From contig NZ_CP137573.1 in the NCBI RefSeq assembly GCF_033343995.1, positions 3,009,001 to 3,073,000 of the forward strand: a stretch of 64,000 bases of DNA, given 5' to 3'. Under the pieces are notes generated by a model. It did no database searches. It had not been told where the DNA came from and was given only the letters and a program-made list of their open reading frames with translations. Source of the stretch: Streptomyces sp. HUAS YS2. Lineage in GTDB: Bacteria; Actinomycetota; Actinomycetes; Streptomycetales; Streptomycetaceae. Shown piece after piece: positions 8,862 through 17,189 of the stretch. Each line of letters opens with the position of its first letter. Position 1 is the first letter of the stretch. Both the position numbers and the translations under genes were made by a program.

Positions 8862-9431
8862 ATGAAAATCATCCAGCGTGCGACCGCCTTCGGCGTGGGG
8901 GCCGCCCTGGCCCTCGCCCTGACGGGCTGCGGCGGAACGGACGACGAGGGCGCCAAGGCGACCGTGCCCGAGGGCTGGTCCGAGCTGACCACCAAGGGTG
9001 TGGACGTCGCCTACCCGCCGGCCTTCAAGCCGCAGAGCGACGCCGAGCGGAGCGACTACAACGCCGCCGCGGCCACGCTGACCGAGGGCGACCGGCGGGT
9101 GGGCATCATCACCGTCCAGCTGAACTTCACCACCGCGCATTCCGCGGAGCAGGCGGCGATCGCCGCCGAGGCGGGGGTGCAGCTCGGCTCGAAGGTTCAG
9201 CCCACGAAGAAGGTCGAGATCGCGGGCACCGACGACGCGCGGCGGATCGACTTCGAGTTCGTGTCCGTGGGCGACAAGGGCCAGCCGGTCCGCGGCGCCA
9301 AGATCCACGGCACGATCGTCACCGGCCTGGACTCGAAGGACAAGACCTTCGCCATCCGCGTCGACGCCCAGCAGGGCAAGATCTCGGACGACGAGCTGGC
9401 GAAGATCGTCGCGTCGATCGAGGTCCACTGA
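8862..9431 (+). CDS. Secreted lipoprotein
   Basis: 189-residue lipoprotein. The ATG at 8862 has GGGGAGCAGGAG just upstream; an earlier in-frame codon at 8790 was rejected because the signal peptide begins here. The N-terminus is a lipoprotein signal with lipobox LALTGC, so the mature protein starts at the cysteine near residue 23. The mature part is a small soluble domain with PEGWSELTTKGVDVAYP near its start, reminiscent of LpqN/DUF1795-type surface lipoproteins, but this family call is tentative. It starts 28 bases after the pseudopilin-like gene, so the two are probably cotranscribed and act on the outer face of the membrane. Confidence 0.75.
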   Translation: MKIIQRATAFGVGAALALALTGCGGTDDEGAKATVPEGWSELTTKGVDVAYPPAFKPQSDAERSDYNAAAATLTEGDRRVGIITVQLNFTTAHSAEQAAIAAEAGVQLGSKVQPTKKVEIAGTDDARRIDFEFVSVGDKGQPVRGAKIHGTIVTGLDSKDKTFAIRVDAQQGKISDDELAKIVASIEVH

Positions 9432-9432
9432 C

Positions 9433-9855
9433 ATGGAGGTCCCCGGCGGCAGCCTGCTGTTCTTCGGCTTCATGGCGGCGCTGTTCGGTGTGTTCGCGGT
9501 GTCGTACGGGCGCCGGCTGCTCACCGTGCTGCACACCGTCCGCCGGGGCGTCCGCACGACGGGCGAGTGCAGCAAGGTGGAGTACCCGGACCGGGACTCC
9601 GACGCCAAGGACCACTACTTCGTGTTCCGCACCGCCGACGGCCGCGAGGTGGAGTTCAAGGACCTCGCCGGCTGGACGATGAGCAAGGGCGCCCAGGTCA
9701 CCGTCGCGTACGACCCGGCGGACCCGGAGCGCACCGCGACCATCGCGGGCCGGGACAACTGGGCGCCGATCCGCCTCGGCCTGGTCGTGACGGTCGGCTG
9801 CGGTCTGGCCTGTCTGGTCTTCCTCATCCTGCTGTTCCACGAGCTCACCGGCTGA
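9433..9855 (+). CDS. DUF3592-like membrane protein
   Basis: 140-residue membrane protein with an N-terminal helix (about 5-28), an extracytoplasmic or cytoplasmic beta-rich domain with EYPDRDSDAKDHYFVF and TVAYDPADPERTATI stretches typical of DUF3592, and a C-terminal helix (about 112-136). It begins one base after the lipoprotein stop, indicating coupled translation. Function of the family is not established; in actinomycetes these proteins often accompany secreted or envelope proteins. Confidence 0.72.
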   Translation: MEVPGGSLLFFGFMAALFGVFAVSYGRRLLTVLHTVRRGVRTTGECSKVEYPDRDSDAKDHYFVFRTADGREVEFKDLAGWTMSKGAQVTVAYDPADPERTATIAGRDNWAPIRLGLVVTVGCGLACLVFLILLFHELTG

Positions 9856-9961
9856 ACCCGAGCCGGCCGGCCGGCCGACCGCGGACCCCACTCCGCCGAC
9901 GACGGCCCCACCCCCTGCCCCCTACTCCCCCGTTCCCCCCACTCGGATCCCAGGGACACTC

Positions 9962-10411
9962 ATGTCGTACTACCAGAACTACGGAGCACCGGCCCCGGAC
10001 GCGGGGCGACCGATCTTCGCCCTCATGAAGGCCTGGGCGGCCGGGCTGATCGTGCTGCTCATAGCCTCGTACCTGCAGACCTCGTACTTCTACGGCACCT
10101 TCGCCACGCCCGAGCGGCTGGAGTCGTTCAGCAACGTGCTGTGGCTGATCCACCTGCCGAACGCGGTGTGCATCGCGCTCTCGGTGTGGGTGTCCGCGCG
10201 CGTCCACGCCGAGCCGCACCGGGAATCCGCCGTGCAGCACATGAGCGCGGCGTTCGTGGTGCCGGTCGCGGCGCAGATCGTGGCGTTCGTGCTGACCGCG
10301 GGGCTGCCGTACCGCGATCTCGGGGCGTTGAGCGTGCTGATGTCCGTGGCCGTGCTGGTCGTCGGCTGTGTGGCTGGGTACGCCGCGGAACGGCTGCGCG
10401 AGCAGGACTGA
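9962..10411 (+). CDS. Small four-helix membrane protein, unknown function
   Basis: 149-residue integral membrane protein with four hydrophobic segments (about 22-42, 60-80, 92-115 and 120-140) and a short proline-rich N-terminus. A ribosome site AGGGA lies upstream of ATG 9962. I do not recognise a family. It ends just before a strong hairpin, closing the 7220-10411 transcription unit; a 106-base gap with no clear promoter separates it from the DUF3592 gene. Confidence 0.65.
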   Translation: MSYYQNYGAPAPDAGRPIFALMKAWAAGLIVLLIASYLQTSYFYGTFATPERLESFSNVLWLIHLPNAVCIALSVWVSARVHAEPHRESAVQHMSAAFVVPVAAQIVAFVLTAGLPYRDLGALSVLMSVAVLVVGCVAGYAAERLREQD

Positions 10412-10430
10412 CCTGCGACGAGTACGCCGG

Positions 10431-10456
10431 AAGGCCCCCGCCGACGCGGGGGCCTT
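10431..10456 (+). terminator. Rho-independent-type hairpin after the membrane protein gene
   Basis: Perfect 10-base arms AAGGCCCCCG and CGGGGGCCTT around a six-base loop, 20 bases after the 10411 stop. Separates the pilus-associated unit from the chitinase. Confidence 0.8.
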
Positions 10457-10503
10457 CGGCGTTCCCGGACGCCTCGCCGACGCACCGCCCGGCACCAGAG
10501 GTC

Positions 10504-10531
10504 TTGACAACCCGATTGGTCTGGACCAGAT
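10504..10531 (+). promoter_or_regulatory. Chitinase promoter with DasR-type operator (dre)
   Basis: TTGACA at 10504-10509 is a consensus -35; a weak -10 (CAGATT) lies 17 bases downstream at about 10527. ATTGGTCTGGACCAGA at 10515-10530 closely matches the dre core TGGTCTAGACCA bound by DasR, the GntR-family N-acetylglucosamine-responsive repressor known to control Streptomyces chitinases. The operator covers the spacer and -10, so repression by steric block fits. The site is seen; DasR control is inferred from its resemblance to the known dre. Confidence 0.75.
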
Positions 10532-10597
10532 TGCAGCACCGGTGGCCACCGTTCCGTACGACCTCCACACCCCCAACTCCCCCACCGGAGGCAGCAA

Positions 10598-12310
10598 GTG
10601 GACCGCACCACACGTTCGCGCGGGCGCCGATGGCCGGCCGTCTCGGTCGCGCTCGCCGTCGGGTCCGGACTCGTCCTCGTCGGCGGCGCCGGCATCGCCC
10701 AGGCGGCCGACGTCAATGTCGCCAAGAACGCCGGATTCGAGTCCGGACTGACCAACTGGAGCTGTTCCGCCGGATCCGGCACCGTCGTCTCCTCGCCCGT
10801 CCGCACCGGGGCAGGTGCGCTCAGGGCCACCCCGGCCGGCATGGACAACGCCAAGTGCGTCCAGACGGTCGCCGTGAAGCCCAACTCCACGTACACGCTG
10901 AGCGCGTGGGTGCAGGGCGGGTACGCGTACCTCGGCGCGTCCGGCATCGGGACCACCGACGTCTCCACCTGGACGCCCGACTCGCCGTCCTGGAAGCAGC
11001 TGACGACCACCTTCACGACCGGTGCCTCCACCACCTCGGTGCAGGTGTACACGCACGGCTGGTACGGCACCGCCGCCTACCAGGTCGACGACGTGAGCGT
11101 CTTCGGTCCGGACGGGGGCGGTGGCACCGACCCCGACCCGGTCGTCCCGGCCACCCCGGCGGGCCTCGCCGCGGGTACCGTCACCACCTCGTCGGTCGCC
11201 CTGAACTGGAACGCCGTCTCCGGCGCGACCGGCTACAAGGTCTACAAGAACGGCACCGCCGCCCAGACCGTCTCCGGCACCTCGGCGACCGTGACCGGGC
11301 TGACCGCCGACACCGCGTACCAGTTCCAGGTCGCCGCAACGAACGCGGCGGGCGAGTCCGCGAAGTCCGCCGCCGTGACGGCCCGCACCGCCAAGGTCAC
11401 CGACCCGGGCCCGAACCCGAATCCGGCCGTGCCCAGGCACGCGCTGACCGGCTACTGGCAGAACTTCGACAACGGCGCGACGGTGCAGAAGCTGCGCGAC
11501 GTGCAGGCGCAGTACGACATCATCGCCGTCTCCTTCGCCGACGCGACGGCCACGCCCGGCCAGATCACCTTCAACCTGGACCCGGCGGTCGGCTACGGCT
11601 CCGTCGCCGACTTCAAGGCCGACGTCGCCGCGAAGAAGGCAGCCGGCAAGTCCGTGATCCTCTCGGTCGGCGGCGAGAAGGGGAACGTCACGATCAACAG
11701 CGACGCCTCCGCGACCGCCTTCGCCGACAGCGCGTACGCGCTGATGCAGGAGTACGGCTTCAGCGGCGTCGACATCGACCTCGAGCACGGCATCAACTCC
11801 ACCTATCTGACGAAGGCGTTGCGCCAGCTCTCCGCCAAGGCGGGTTCGTCGATGGTGCTGACGATGGCCCCGCAGACCATCGACATGCAGTCCACCGGGA
11901 CCGAGTACTTCAAGACGGCACTCGCGGTGAAGGACATCCTCACCGTGGTCAACATGCAGTACTACAACAGCGGTTCGATGCTGGGTTGCGACGGCAAGGT
12001 GTACAGCCAGGGCTCGGTGGACTTCCTCACCGCGCTGGCCTGTATCCAGCTCCAGGGCGGCCTGGACGCCTCGCAGGTCGGCCTCGGGGTGCCCGCCTCG
12101 ACGCGGGGTGCGGGCAGCGGCTACGTCGACCCGCAGATCGTGAAGAACGCGCTGGACTGCCTGGCCCGGGGCACCGGCTGTGGCAGCTTCAAGCCGTCGC
12201 AGACGTACCCGAACCTGCGCGGCGCGATGACCTGGTCGACGAACTGGGACGCGACGGCCGGCAACGCCTGGTCGAACGCGGTGGGCGCGCACGTGCACAA
12301 CCTGCCGTGA
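10598..12310 (+). CDS. Secreted family 18 chitinase with carbohydrate-binding and FN3 domains
   Basis: Endochitinase-type GH18 enzyme, 570 residues, exported to degrade chitin. GTG start at 10598 has GGAGG six bases upstream. Signal peptide 1-36 (cleavage after AQA), a CBM4/9- or CBM16-like carbohydrate-binding beta domain (about 40-168), a Gly/Asp/Pro linker, one fibronectin type III domain (about 182-265), then the GH18 barrel (about 285-568). The catalytic motif reads SGVDIDLE with the presumed acid Glu396 and Asp392/Asp394; the usual first Asp of DGxDxDxE is Ser389 here. Family members without that Asp can still be active, but the substitution is worth noting. Regulation by a dre/DasR site is predicted upstream. 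A terminator follows. Confidence 0.92.
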   Translation: MDRTTRSRGRRWPAVSVALAVGSGLVLVGGAGIAQAADVNVAKNAGFESGLTNWSCSAGSGTVVSSPVRTGAGALRATPAGMDNAKCVQTVAVKPNSTYTLSAWVQGGYAYLGASGIGTTDVSTWTPDSPSWKQLTTTFTTGASTTSVQVYTHGWYGTAAYQVDDVSVFGPDGGGGTDPDPVVPATPAGLAAGTVTTSSVALNWNAVSGATGYKVYKNGTAAQTVSGTSATVTGLTADTAYQFQVAATNAAGESAKSAAVTARTAKVTDPGPNPNPAVPRHALTGYWQNFDNGATVQKLRDVQAQYDIIAVSFADATATPGQITFNLDPAVGYGSVADFKADVAAKKAAGKSVILSVGGEKGNVTINSDASATAFADSAYALMQEYGFSGVDIDLEHGINSTYLTKALRQLSAKAGSSMVLTMAPQTIDMQSTGTEYFKTALAVKDILTVVNMQYYNSGSMLGCDGKVYSQGSVDFLTALACIQLQGGLDASQVGLGVPASTRGAGSGYVDPQIVKNALDCLARGTGCGSFKPSQTYPNLRGAMTWSTNWDATAGNAWSNAVGAHVHNLP

Positions 12311-12356
12311 CCGCAGGTCCACGAACCGCCCTGACCGCACGTCACCCGTAAGGACC

Positions 12357-12386
12357 GCAGCGCCGCCGCTCCCCCGGCGGCGCTGC
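12357..12386 (+). terminator. Hairpin after chitinase gene
   Basis: Perfect 12-base arms GCAGCGCCGCCG (12357-12368) and CGGCGGCGCTGC (12375-12386) with a six-base loop, 46 bases after the chitinase stop. Confidence 0.78.
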
Positions 12387-12511
12387 CGTGTTTCACTCCT
12401 CACGCCCGGAAGTCGTCTTGACCGGAGCATGTCACCGCCGCACGATGTGGCCGGACACACCCGCACAGCTTGCTTGTCGCACACCCCCACACTCCCCACC
12501 CAGGAGACAGC

Positions 12512-13849
12512 ATGCGACTTCGAACCCGCGGAAGAAGGACCGCCACCCTCGCGGCCCTTGTGGCGCTCGCCCTCGCGGCGCCCCTCTCCGCAGGCGCGTA
12601 CCAGGCCGGAGCCGACTCCGAGCCGACCGCCGCCACCGAGGAGGTGATCCGCCAGTACGAGATCCACGGCCCGTCCACCGCAGCCGAACGCACCGCGCTC
12701 GCCGCGACCGGCGTGTCCATCGACGAGGCCGACGACCACTCCGTCGTCGTCAGCGCCAACGCCGCCCAACTGCGCAAGCTCCGCGCCCTCGGCCACCGGC
12801 CCGAGGCGCTGCCCGCCCCGCCGAACCGGTCCCTGGCCGGCCAGGCCGTCCAGCCCTTCGACTTCCCCTCCGCGGACTCCAAGTACCACAACTACGCGGA
12901 GATGAACGCGGAGATCGACCAGCGTCTCGCCCAGTACCCGAACATCATGAACAAGCGGGTCATCGGCAAGACGTACCAGGGCCGGGACATCGTCGCCATC
13001 AAGATCAGCGACAACGTGGGCACCGACGAGGCCGAGCCCGAGGTCCTCTTCACCCACCACCAGCACGCCCGCGAGCACCTCACCGTCGAGATGGCGCTCT
13101 ACCTGATGCGCGAACTCGGCGCCGGCTACGGCTCCGACTCCCGGGTCACCAACATGGTGAACAACCGCGAGATCTGGATCGTGCCCGACCTCAACCCTGA
13201 CGGCGGCGAGTACGACATCGCCTCCGGCTCCTACCGCAGCTGGCGCAAGAACCGGCAGCCCAACTCCGGCTCCTCGTACGTCGGCACCGACATGAACCGC
13301 AACTGGGACTACAAGTGGGGCTGCTGCGGCGGCTCCTCCGGCTCGAAGAGCTCCGAGACGTACCGCGGCACGGCGCCCGAGTCCGCGCCCGAGGTCAAGG
13401 TCGTCGCGGACTTCGTCCGGTCCCGCGTCGTCGGCGGCAAGCAGCAGATCAAGGCCGCGATCGACTTCCACACGTACAGCGAGCTGGTGCTCTGGCCGTT
13501 CGGCTGGACCAACGCGGACACCGCCCCGGGCATGACCCAGGACGACCGCAACGCCTTCGCCGCCGTCGGCCAGAAGATGGCCGCCAGCAACGGCTACACC
13601 CCCGAGCAGTCCAGTGACCTGTACATCACGGACGGGTCGATCGACGACTACCTGTGGGGCACGCAGAAGATCTTCGGCTACACCTTCGAGATGTATCCGG
13701 CGTCGTCCTGGAACGGCGGCTTCTACCCGCCCGACGAGGTCATCGAGCGCGAGACCAGCCGCAACCGCGACGCGGTCCTCCAGCTCCTGGAGAACTCGGA
13801 CTGCATGTACCGCTCCATCGGCAAGCAGGCGCAGTACTGCACGAGCTGA
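12512..13849 (+). CDS. Secreted zinc carboxypeptidase (M14)
   Basis: Extracellular metallocarboxypeptidase of the M14 (carboxypeptidase T-like) family, releasing C-terminal residues from peptides. The ATG at 12512 follows AGGAG and begins a signal peptide (about 1-32); an earlier in-frame codon at 12470 lacks these features. A propeptide (about 35-125) precedes the catalytic domain. Zinc ligands are visible as H185xxE188 in QHAREHL and the later His in [17 protein letters not shown]; the catalytic Glu is in YTFEMYP. Substrate-binding signatures [10 protein letters not shown] and [11 protein letters not shown] are intact. Cys pairs near the end (SDCMYRS, QYCTS) may form a disulfide. 445 residues is normal for streptomycete members. 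Confidence 0.92.
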   Translation: MRLRTRGRRTATLAALVALALAAPLSAGAYQAGADSEPTAATEEVIRQYEIHGPSTAAERTALAATGVSIDEADDHSVVVSANAAQLRKLRALGHRPEALPAPPNRSLAGQAVQPFDFPSADSKYHNYAEMNAEIDQRLAQYPNIMNKRVIGKTYQGRDIVAIKISDNVGTDEAEPEVLFTHHQHAREHLTVEMALYLMRELGAGYGSDSRVTNMVNNREIWIVPDLNPDGGEYDIASGSYRSWRKNRQPNSGSSYVGTDMNRNWDYKWGCCGGSSGSKSSETYRGTAPESAPEVKVVADFVRSRVVGGKQQIKAAIDFHTYSELVLWPFGWTNADTAPGMTQDDRNAFAAVGQKMAASNGYTPEQSSDLYITDGSIDDYLWGTQKIFGYTFEMYPASSWNGGFYPPDEVIERETSRNRDAVLQLLENSDCMYRSIGKQAQYCTS

Positions 13850-13861
13850 CACCCGCACGAC

Positions 13862-13891
13862 TCCCTGTCCCGGACCCGTCCGGGACAGGGA
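13862..13891 (+). terminator. Hairpin between carboxypeptidase and kinase genes
   Basis: Perfect 14-base arms TCCCTGTCCCGGAC (13862-13875) and GTCCGGGACAGGGA (13878-13891) with a two-base loop, twelve bases after the carboxypeptidase stop. Confidence 0.82.
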
Positions 13892-13959
13892 ACCCCATGG
13901 CCAGTCCGCCCCCGACGTGCCACTGTGGAGGGGTACCGGTGCCACGGGGGAGGTACGGC

Positions 13960-15972
13960 ATGACGAGGGCGCGCGTCCAGCCGCTCGGCACGGACGACCC
14001 ACGACAGCTCGGCCCGTACCGGCTGATCGGTCGGCTGGGTGCGGGCGGCATGGGACGGGTCTATCTCGCCCGCGCGGCGGGGGACAACCGGCTGGTCGCG
14101 GTCAAGACACCGCTCGCCGAGGGCGACATCAGCGCCACCGACCGGCGGCGGTTCGCCCGCGAGGTGACGGTGGCCCGGCGCGTCGACAGCGCGTACACCG
14201 CGCGGGTGCTCGCCGCCGACCCCGACGCCGAACAGCCCTGGATGGCGAGCGAGTACATCGCGGCGCCCTCGCTCGCCGAACTGGTGCGCGCGGAAGGCAA
14301 GGTGCCGGCCTCGGCGGTGCGGTGGGTGGCGGCCGGAACGGCCGAGGCGCTGGTCACCCTGCACGACGCCGGGATCGTCCACCGGGACGTGAAACCGCAG
14401 AACATCCTGCTGCCGCTCGGCGGCCCCCGGCTCATCGACTTCGGCATCTCGCACGCCGCCGACCTCACCCGGACCAGCCTCACGCTCGGCACCATCGCGT
14501 TCACCTCCCCCGAGCAGGCCCGCGGCGAGCCGTCGACCGAGGCGTCCGACGTGTACTCCCTGGGGGCGACGCTCTTCCATCTCGCGGTCGGACGGCCCCC
14601 GTACCCGCACGACGACGACACGCTGCGGCTGCTCGTCAAGGTGCAGCGCGCCGAGCTGGACCTCTCCGGCCTCCCGAAGGCACTCGCCCCGCTCGTCTCC
14701 CCGTGCCTCGCGCTGGACCCCGGCGCACGGCCCGAGCCGAGGGACGTCCTGACGGAGTTCACCACCGCCCTGGCCGGCCTCCCGGCGTCGTCCTCCGGTG
14801 CGCGCTGGCTGCCGCCGAAGTGGACCGCGCTCATCGAGGAGTACGCCCGCCAGGGGCGGACCCTGGGCCGGGGCGCGCCCACATCGGGCCCCGAGGACCT
14901 GACCGTGAACCAGCGGACCGGGCCGGTCCCGGGGCCCGGCCCCACGCAGGTGTACACCCAGGTGCCCGACGGCACGGACCCGGCGCAGGCCGCCCGGGAG
15001 GAGTGGGAGCGCAAGGCACGGGAGGCGCACGAGCGCGAGGCGGAGGAAGCCCGCGCCCGCGAGGCCCGGGAGGCCCGCAGACGGCGCGAGGAGGAGTTAC
15101 GACGTCGCGCGCAGGCGGAGGCGGAGGCCAAGGCCCGCAAGGAAGCCGAGGCCAAGGCCCGGAAAGAGGCTGAGGCCAGGGCGGCGCGGGCCGCCGAGGA
15201 GGCCCGGAAACGGCAGAAGCCGCCCGCGGGCCCGGACCGCGCGAAAGCAACCGGAAATCCCTCGAACGGCCCCCGCCCGGCCACGTCCTCGACGGGCGGC
15301 ACGGGCGGCGGCACGCCTTCTCCGACGGCAACGGACTCCGGAGGCAAGGCCTTCGGCACCGTGCTCGCCTTCCTCGCCGTCGCCTTCGTCGTCTTCGTCT
15401 GGCAGCCCTGGGAGTCCGACACCCCCACGGGCGGGACCGGCCCCAGCAGCTCCTACAGCGCCACGCCCACACCCACACCCACCCCGACTCCGACCCCGGA
15501 ACCCGAGGACCTCGCCTTCGCGGCCGTCGACCAGGGCGACTGCCTCACCGTGTACGACGACGGCTACGACAAGTGGTCCACGCAGCTCCCCCAGGTCGTC
15601 GAGTGCGGGACCCCGACCGCGTACACCCGCGTGTACGCGAAGTACACGGGCGCCGTCGACTCCGACTCGTGCGACAAGGACATCGACCTGGACTACTGGC
15701 TGCACCGATCCGACACGGAGGCGGACGTCCTCCTGTGCCTGGAGCGGAAGTTCACCGTGGGGCAGTGCTTCCCGGCCCAGGTGAAGGCGGACGGCTCCGC
15801 CTCCGCGGACCTCATGGAGATCTGGCGCTGCGGCGCCGAGAAGGTGCCCCAGGGGAACAACGAGGTCATGCAGATCACCGGCTTCCTCAAACCCGGCCAG
15901 GACTGCGGGGAGGGCTACTGGAACTGGAAGGTCGACGGCGGGGACACGGTCCTGTGTTCCCGCGGCACCTGA
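13960..15972 (+). CDS. Membrane Ser/Thr protein kinase with a TTA codon
   Basis: Hanks-type Ser/Thr kinase of 670 residues. ATG 13960 is preceded by GGGGGAGG. The N-terminal kinase domain (about 15-275) has glycine loop LGAGGMGRVYLA, VAVKT Lys, HRDVKPQN catalytic loop and DFGIS, so it should be active. Then a Glu/Arg/Ala-rich coiled coil (about 345-430), a transmembrane helix (about 464-484), a Thr-Pro repeat linker and an extracellular domain with several cysteines likely forming disulfides (GDCLTVYDDGYD, CGTPTAYTRVY, CFPAQVKADG). This layout suggests an external ligand or polymer sensor. Codon 380, in the coiled coil, is TTA (15097-15099), so full-length translation should need the bldA tRNA. 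The gene stands alone between a terminator and a convergent operon. Confidence 0.9.
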   Translation: MTRARVQPLGTDDPRQLGPYRLIGRLGAGGMGRVYLARAAGDNRLVAVKTPLAEGDISATDRRRFAREVTVARRVDSAYTARVLAADPDAEQPWMASEYIAAPSLAELVRAEGKVPASAVRWVAAGTAEALVTLHDAGIVHRDVKPQNILLPLGGPRLIDFGISHAADLTRTSLTLGTIAFTSPEQARGEPSTEASDVYSLGATLFHLAVGRPPYPHDDDTLRLLVKVQRAELDLSGLPKALAPLVSPCLALDPGARPEPRDVLTEFTTALAGLPASSSGARWLPPKWTALIEEYARQGRTLGRGAPTSGPEDLTVNQRTGPVPGPGPTQVYTQVPDGTDPAQAAREEWERKAREAHEREAEEARAREAREARRRREEELRRRAQAEAEAKARKEAEAKARKEAEARAARAAEEARKRQKPPAGPDRAKATGNPSNGPRPATSSTGGTGGGTPSPTATDSGGKAFGTVLAFLAVAFVVFVWQPWESDTPTGGTGPSSSYSATPTPTPTPTPTPEPEDLAFAAVDQGDCLTVYDDGYDKWSTQLPQVVECGTPTAYTRVYAKYTGAVDSDSCDKDIDLDYWLHRSDTEADVLLCLERKFTVGQCFPAQVKADGSASADLMEIWRCGAEKVPQGNNEVMQITGFLKPGQDCGEGYWNWKVDGGDTVLCSRGT

Positions 15973-16017
15973 CGACCGCTGGACGGCCGGACTCGGCGCG
16001 CGCCGCGACCGCGCCGG

Positions 16018-16428
16018 TCACCCCAGCACGGCGAGGGCGTCGATCTCGATGAGGAGACCCTTGGGCAGGCCGACGTACACCGTCGTACGCGCCGCGGCGG
16101 GAGCCTTCAGGCCCTCCTCCTCGAAGTAGGCGTTGTAGATCTCGTTCATCTCGGCGAAGTGGTCCACGTCCGTCAGGTAGACGCGCATCATCATCACGTC
16201 GTCCCAGCTCGCGCCGCCCTCCTCCAGGATCGCCTTGACGTTGGCGAAGGTCTGGAGGGTCTGCTCGCGCAGCGTCGGGCCCGCCGGCGTCGGGGCCTGG
16301 CCCTCGACGGCGGGCAGGAAGCCGACCTGGCCGGCGACCTGGAGGATGTTGCCCTTCTTCACGCCGTGCGAGAACTTCGCGGGCGGGGCGGTGTGGGTGG
16401 CGGGGGTGATCGCGGTCTTCTCGGTCAT
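16018..16428 (-). CDS. ridA: RidA-family imine/enamine deaminase
   Basis: 136-residue RidA (YjgF/YER057c/UK114) protein that hydrolyses reactive enamine/imine intermediates such as 2-aminoacrylate released by PLP enzymes. The conserved core is visible: QVAGQVGF, QTLQTFANVKAILEEGGASWDDVMMMRVYLTD and the Arg of AARTTVYVGLPKG, followed by EIDALAVLG. The ATG at 16428 overlaps the stop of the IclR regulator gene by four bases (ATGA). Its placement in an operon divergent from a D-serine dehydratase-fold enzyme fits a role in clearing that enzyme's aminoacrylate-type product; this link is inferred. Confidence 0.88.
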   Translation of the reverse strand: MTEKTAITPATHTAPPAKFSHGVKKGNILQVAGQVGFLPAVEGQAPTPAGPTLREQTLQTFANVKAILEEGGASWDDVMMMRVYLTDVDHFAEMNEIYNAYFEEEGLKAPAAARTTVYVGLPKGLLIEIDALAVLG

Positions 16429-17189
16429 GCGGAGGCTTCCTTCGGAGGGGTGGTGCCGGAGTACTCCCGGCTGATGGCGTCGGCGGTGCGGCGCACCAGC
16501 GGGAGCAGGGTGAGGAGTTCCTCGGCGGTGACGACCACGTTCGGCGCGGAGACCGACATGGCGGCGGTGACCCGGCCGTCCGCGCCGCGGATGGGCGCGC
16601 CGACACAGTTGATGGACTCCTCGTGACCGCCGAGGTCGGCGGCCCAGCCCTGTTCGCGCACGGTCGCCAGCTCCTTGAGGAACGCGGCGGCGTCGGGGGT
16701 CGAACGGGGCGTGTACATGGGGTAGTCGAGCTTCACGGCGAGGGCACGCCGCTCCGCCTCGGACAGGTCGGCGAGCAGCAGCTTGGCCACGGCGGCGACG
16801 GTGATCGCGACGGGCTTGCCGATCCGCGAGTACATGCGGACCGGGTAGCGGCTCTCGACCTTGTCGATGTAGAGCACCTCGCCCTCCTCGTAGACGGCGA
16901 GATGGACGGTGTGCCCGATCTGCTCGTTGAGGGCGGCGAGATGAGGGTGGGCGATCTCGCGGATGTCGAGGTTCTCGACGGCCTGCTGCGCCAGCGCGAA
17001 CAGCCGGGCGCCCAGCCGGTACCGCTGGTCCTCCTGCCGGTAGACGAGGCCGTGCTCGTGCAGGGTGCGGAGCAGGCGCAGCGCGGTCGACTTGTGGACG
17101 CCGAGCGCGGCGGCGACCTGGCCGAGGTCGGCGGGGCCCTGGGCGAGCAGCGGCAGGATGCTCAGCGCGCGGTCGACGGTCTGGCTCAT
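16425..17189 (-). CDS. IclR-family transcriptional regulator
   Basis: 254-residue IclR regulator. Winged helix-turn-helix at residues 1-65 (DLGQVAAALGVHKSTALRLLRTL as recognition region), effector-binding GAF-like domain from about 75 to 245 with the family hallmarks VYIDKVES-type strand (EVLYIDKVESRYPV), GCVGAPIRGADG (here NCVGAPIRGADG) and AMSVSAP. It overlaps both neighbours by four bases (sugar kinase upstream, ridA downstream), so it is made in step with them. It probably controls the divergent promoter region 18212-18328 and hence both its own operon and the D-amino-acid genes. The effector is unknown; a keto acid or sugar acid would be usual for the family. Confidence 0.9.
   Translation of the reverse strand: MSQTVDRALSILPLLAQGPADLGQVAAALGVHKSTALRLLRTLHEHGLVYRQEDQRYRLGARLFALAQQAVENLDIREIAHPHLAALNEQIGHTVHLAVYEEGEVLYIDKVESRYPVRMYSRIGKPVAITVAAVAKLLLADLSEAERRALAVKLDYPMYTPRSTPDAAAFLKELATVREQGWAADLGGHEESINCVGAPIRGADGRVTAAMSVSAPNVVVTAEELLTLLPLVRRTADAISREYSGTTPPKEASA

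Noticed and set aside
9845..14002. 1385-codon minus-strand open frame
   Set aside because: It is antisense to the chitinase, carboxypeptidase and kinase genes, whose signal peptides and catalytic motifs are clear. High GC creates such shadow frames.
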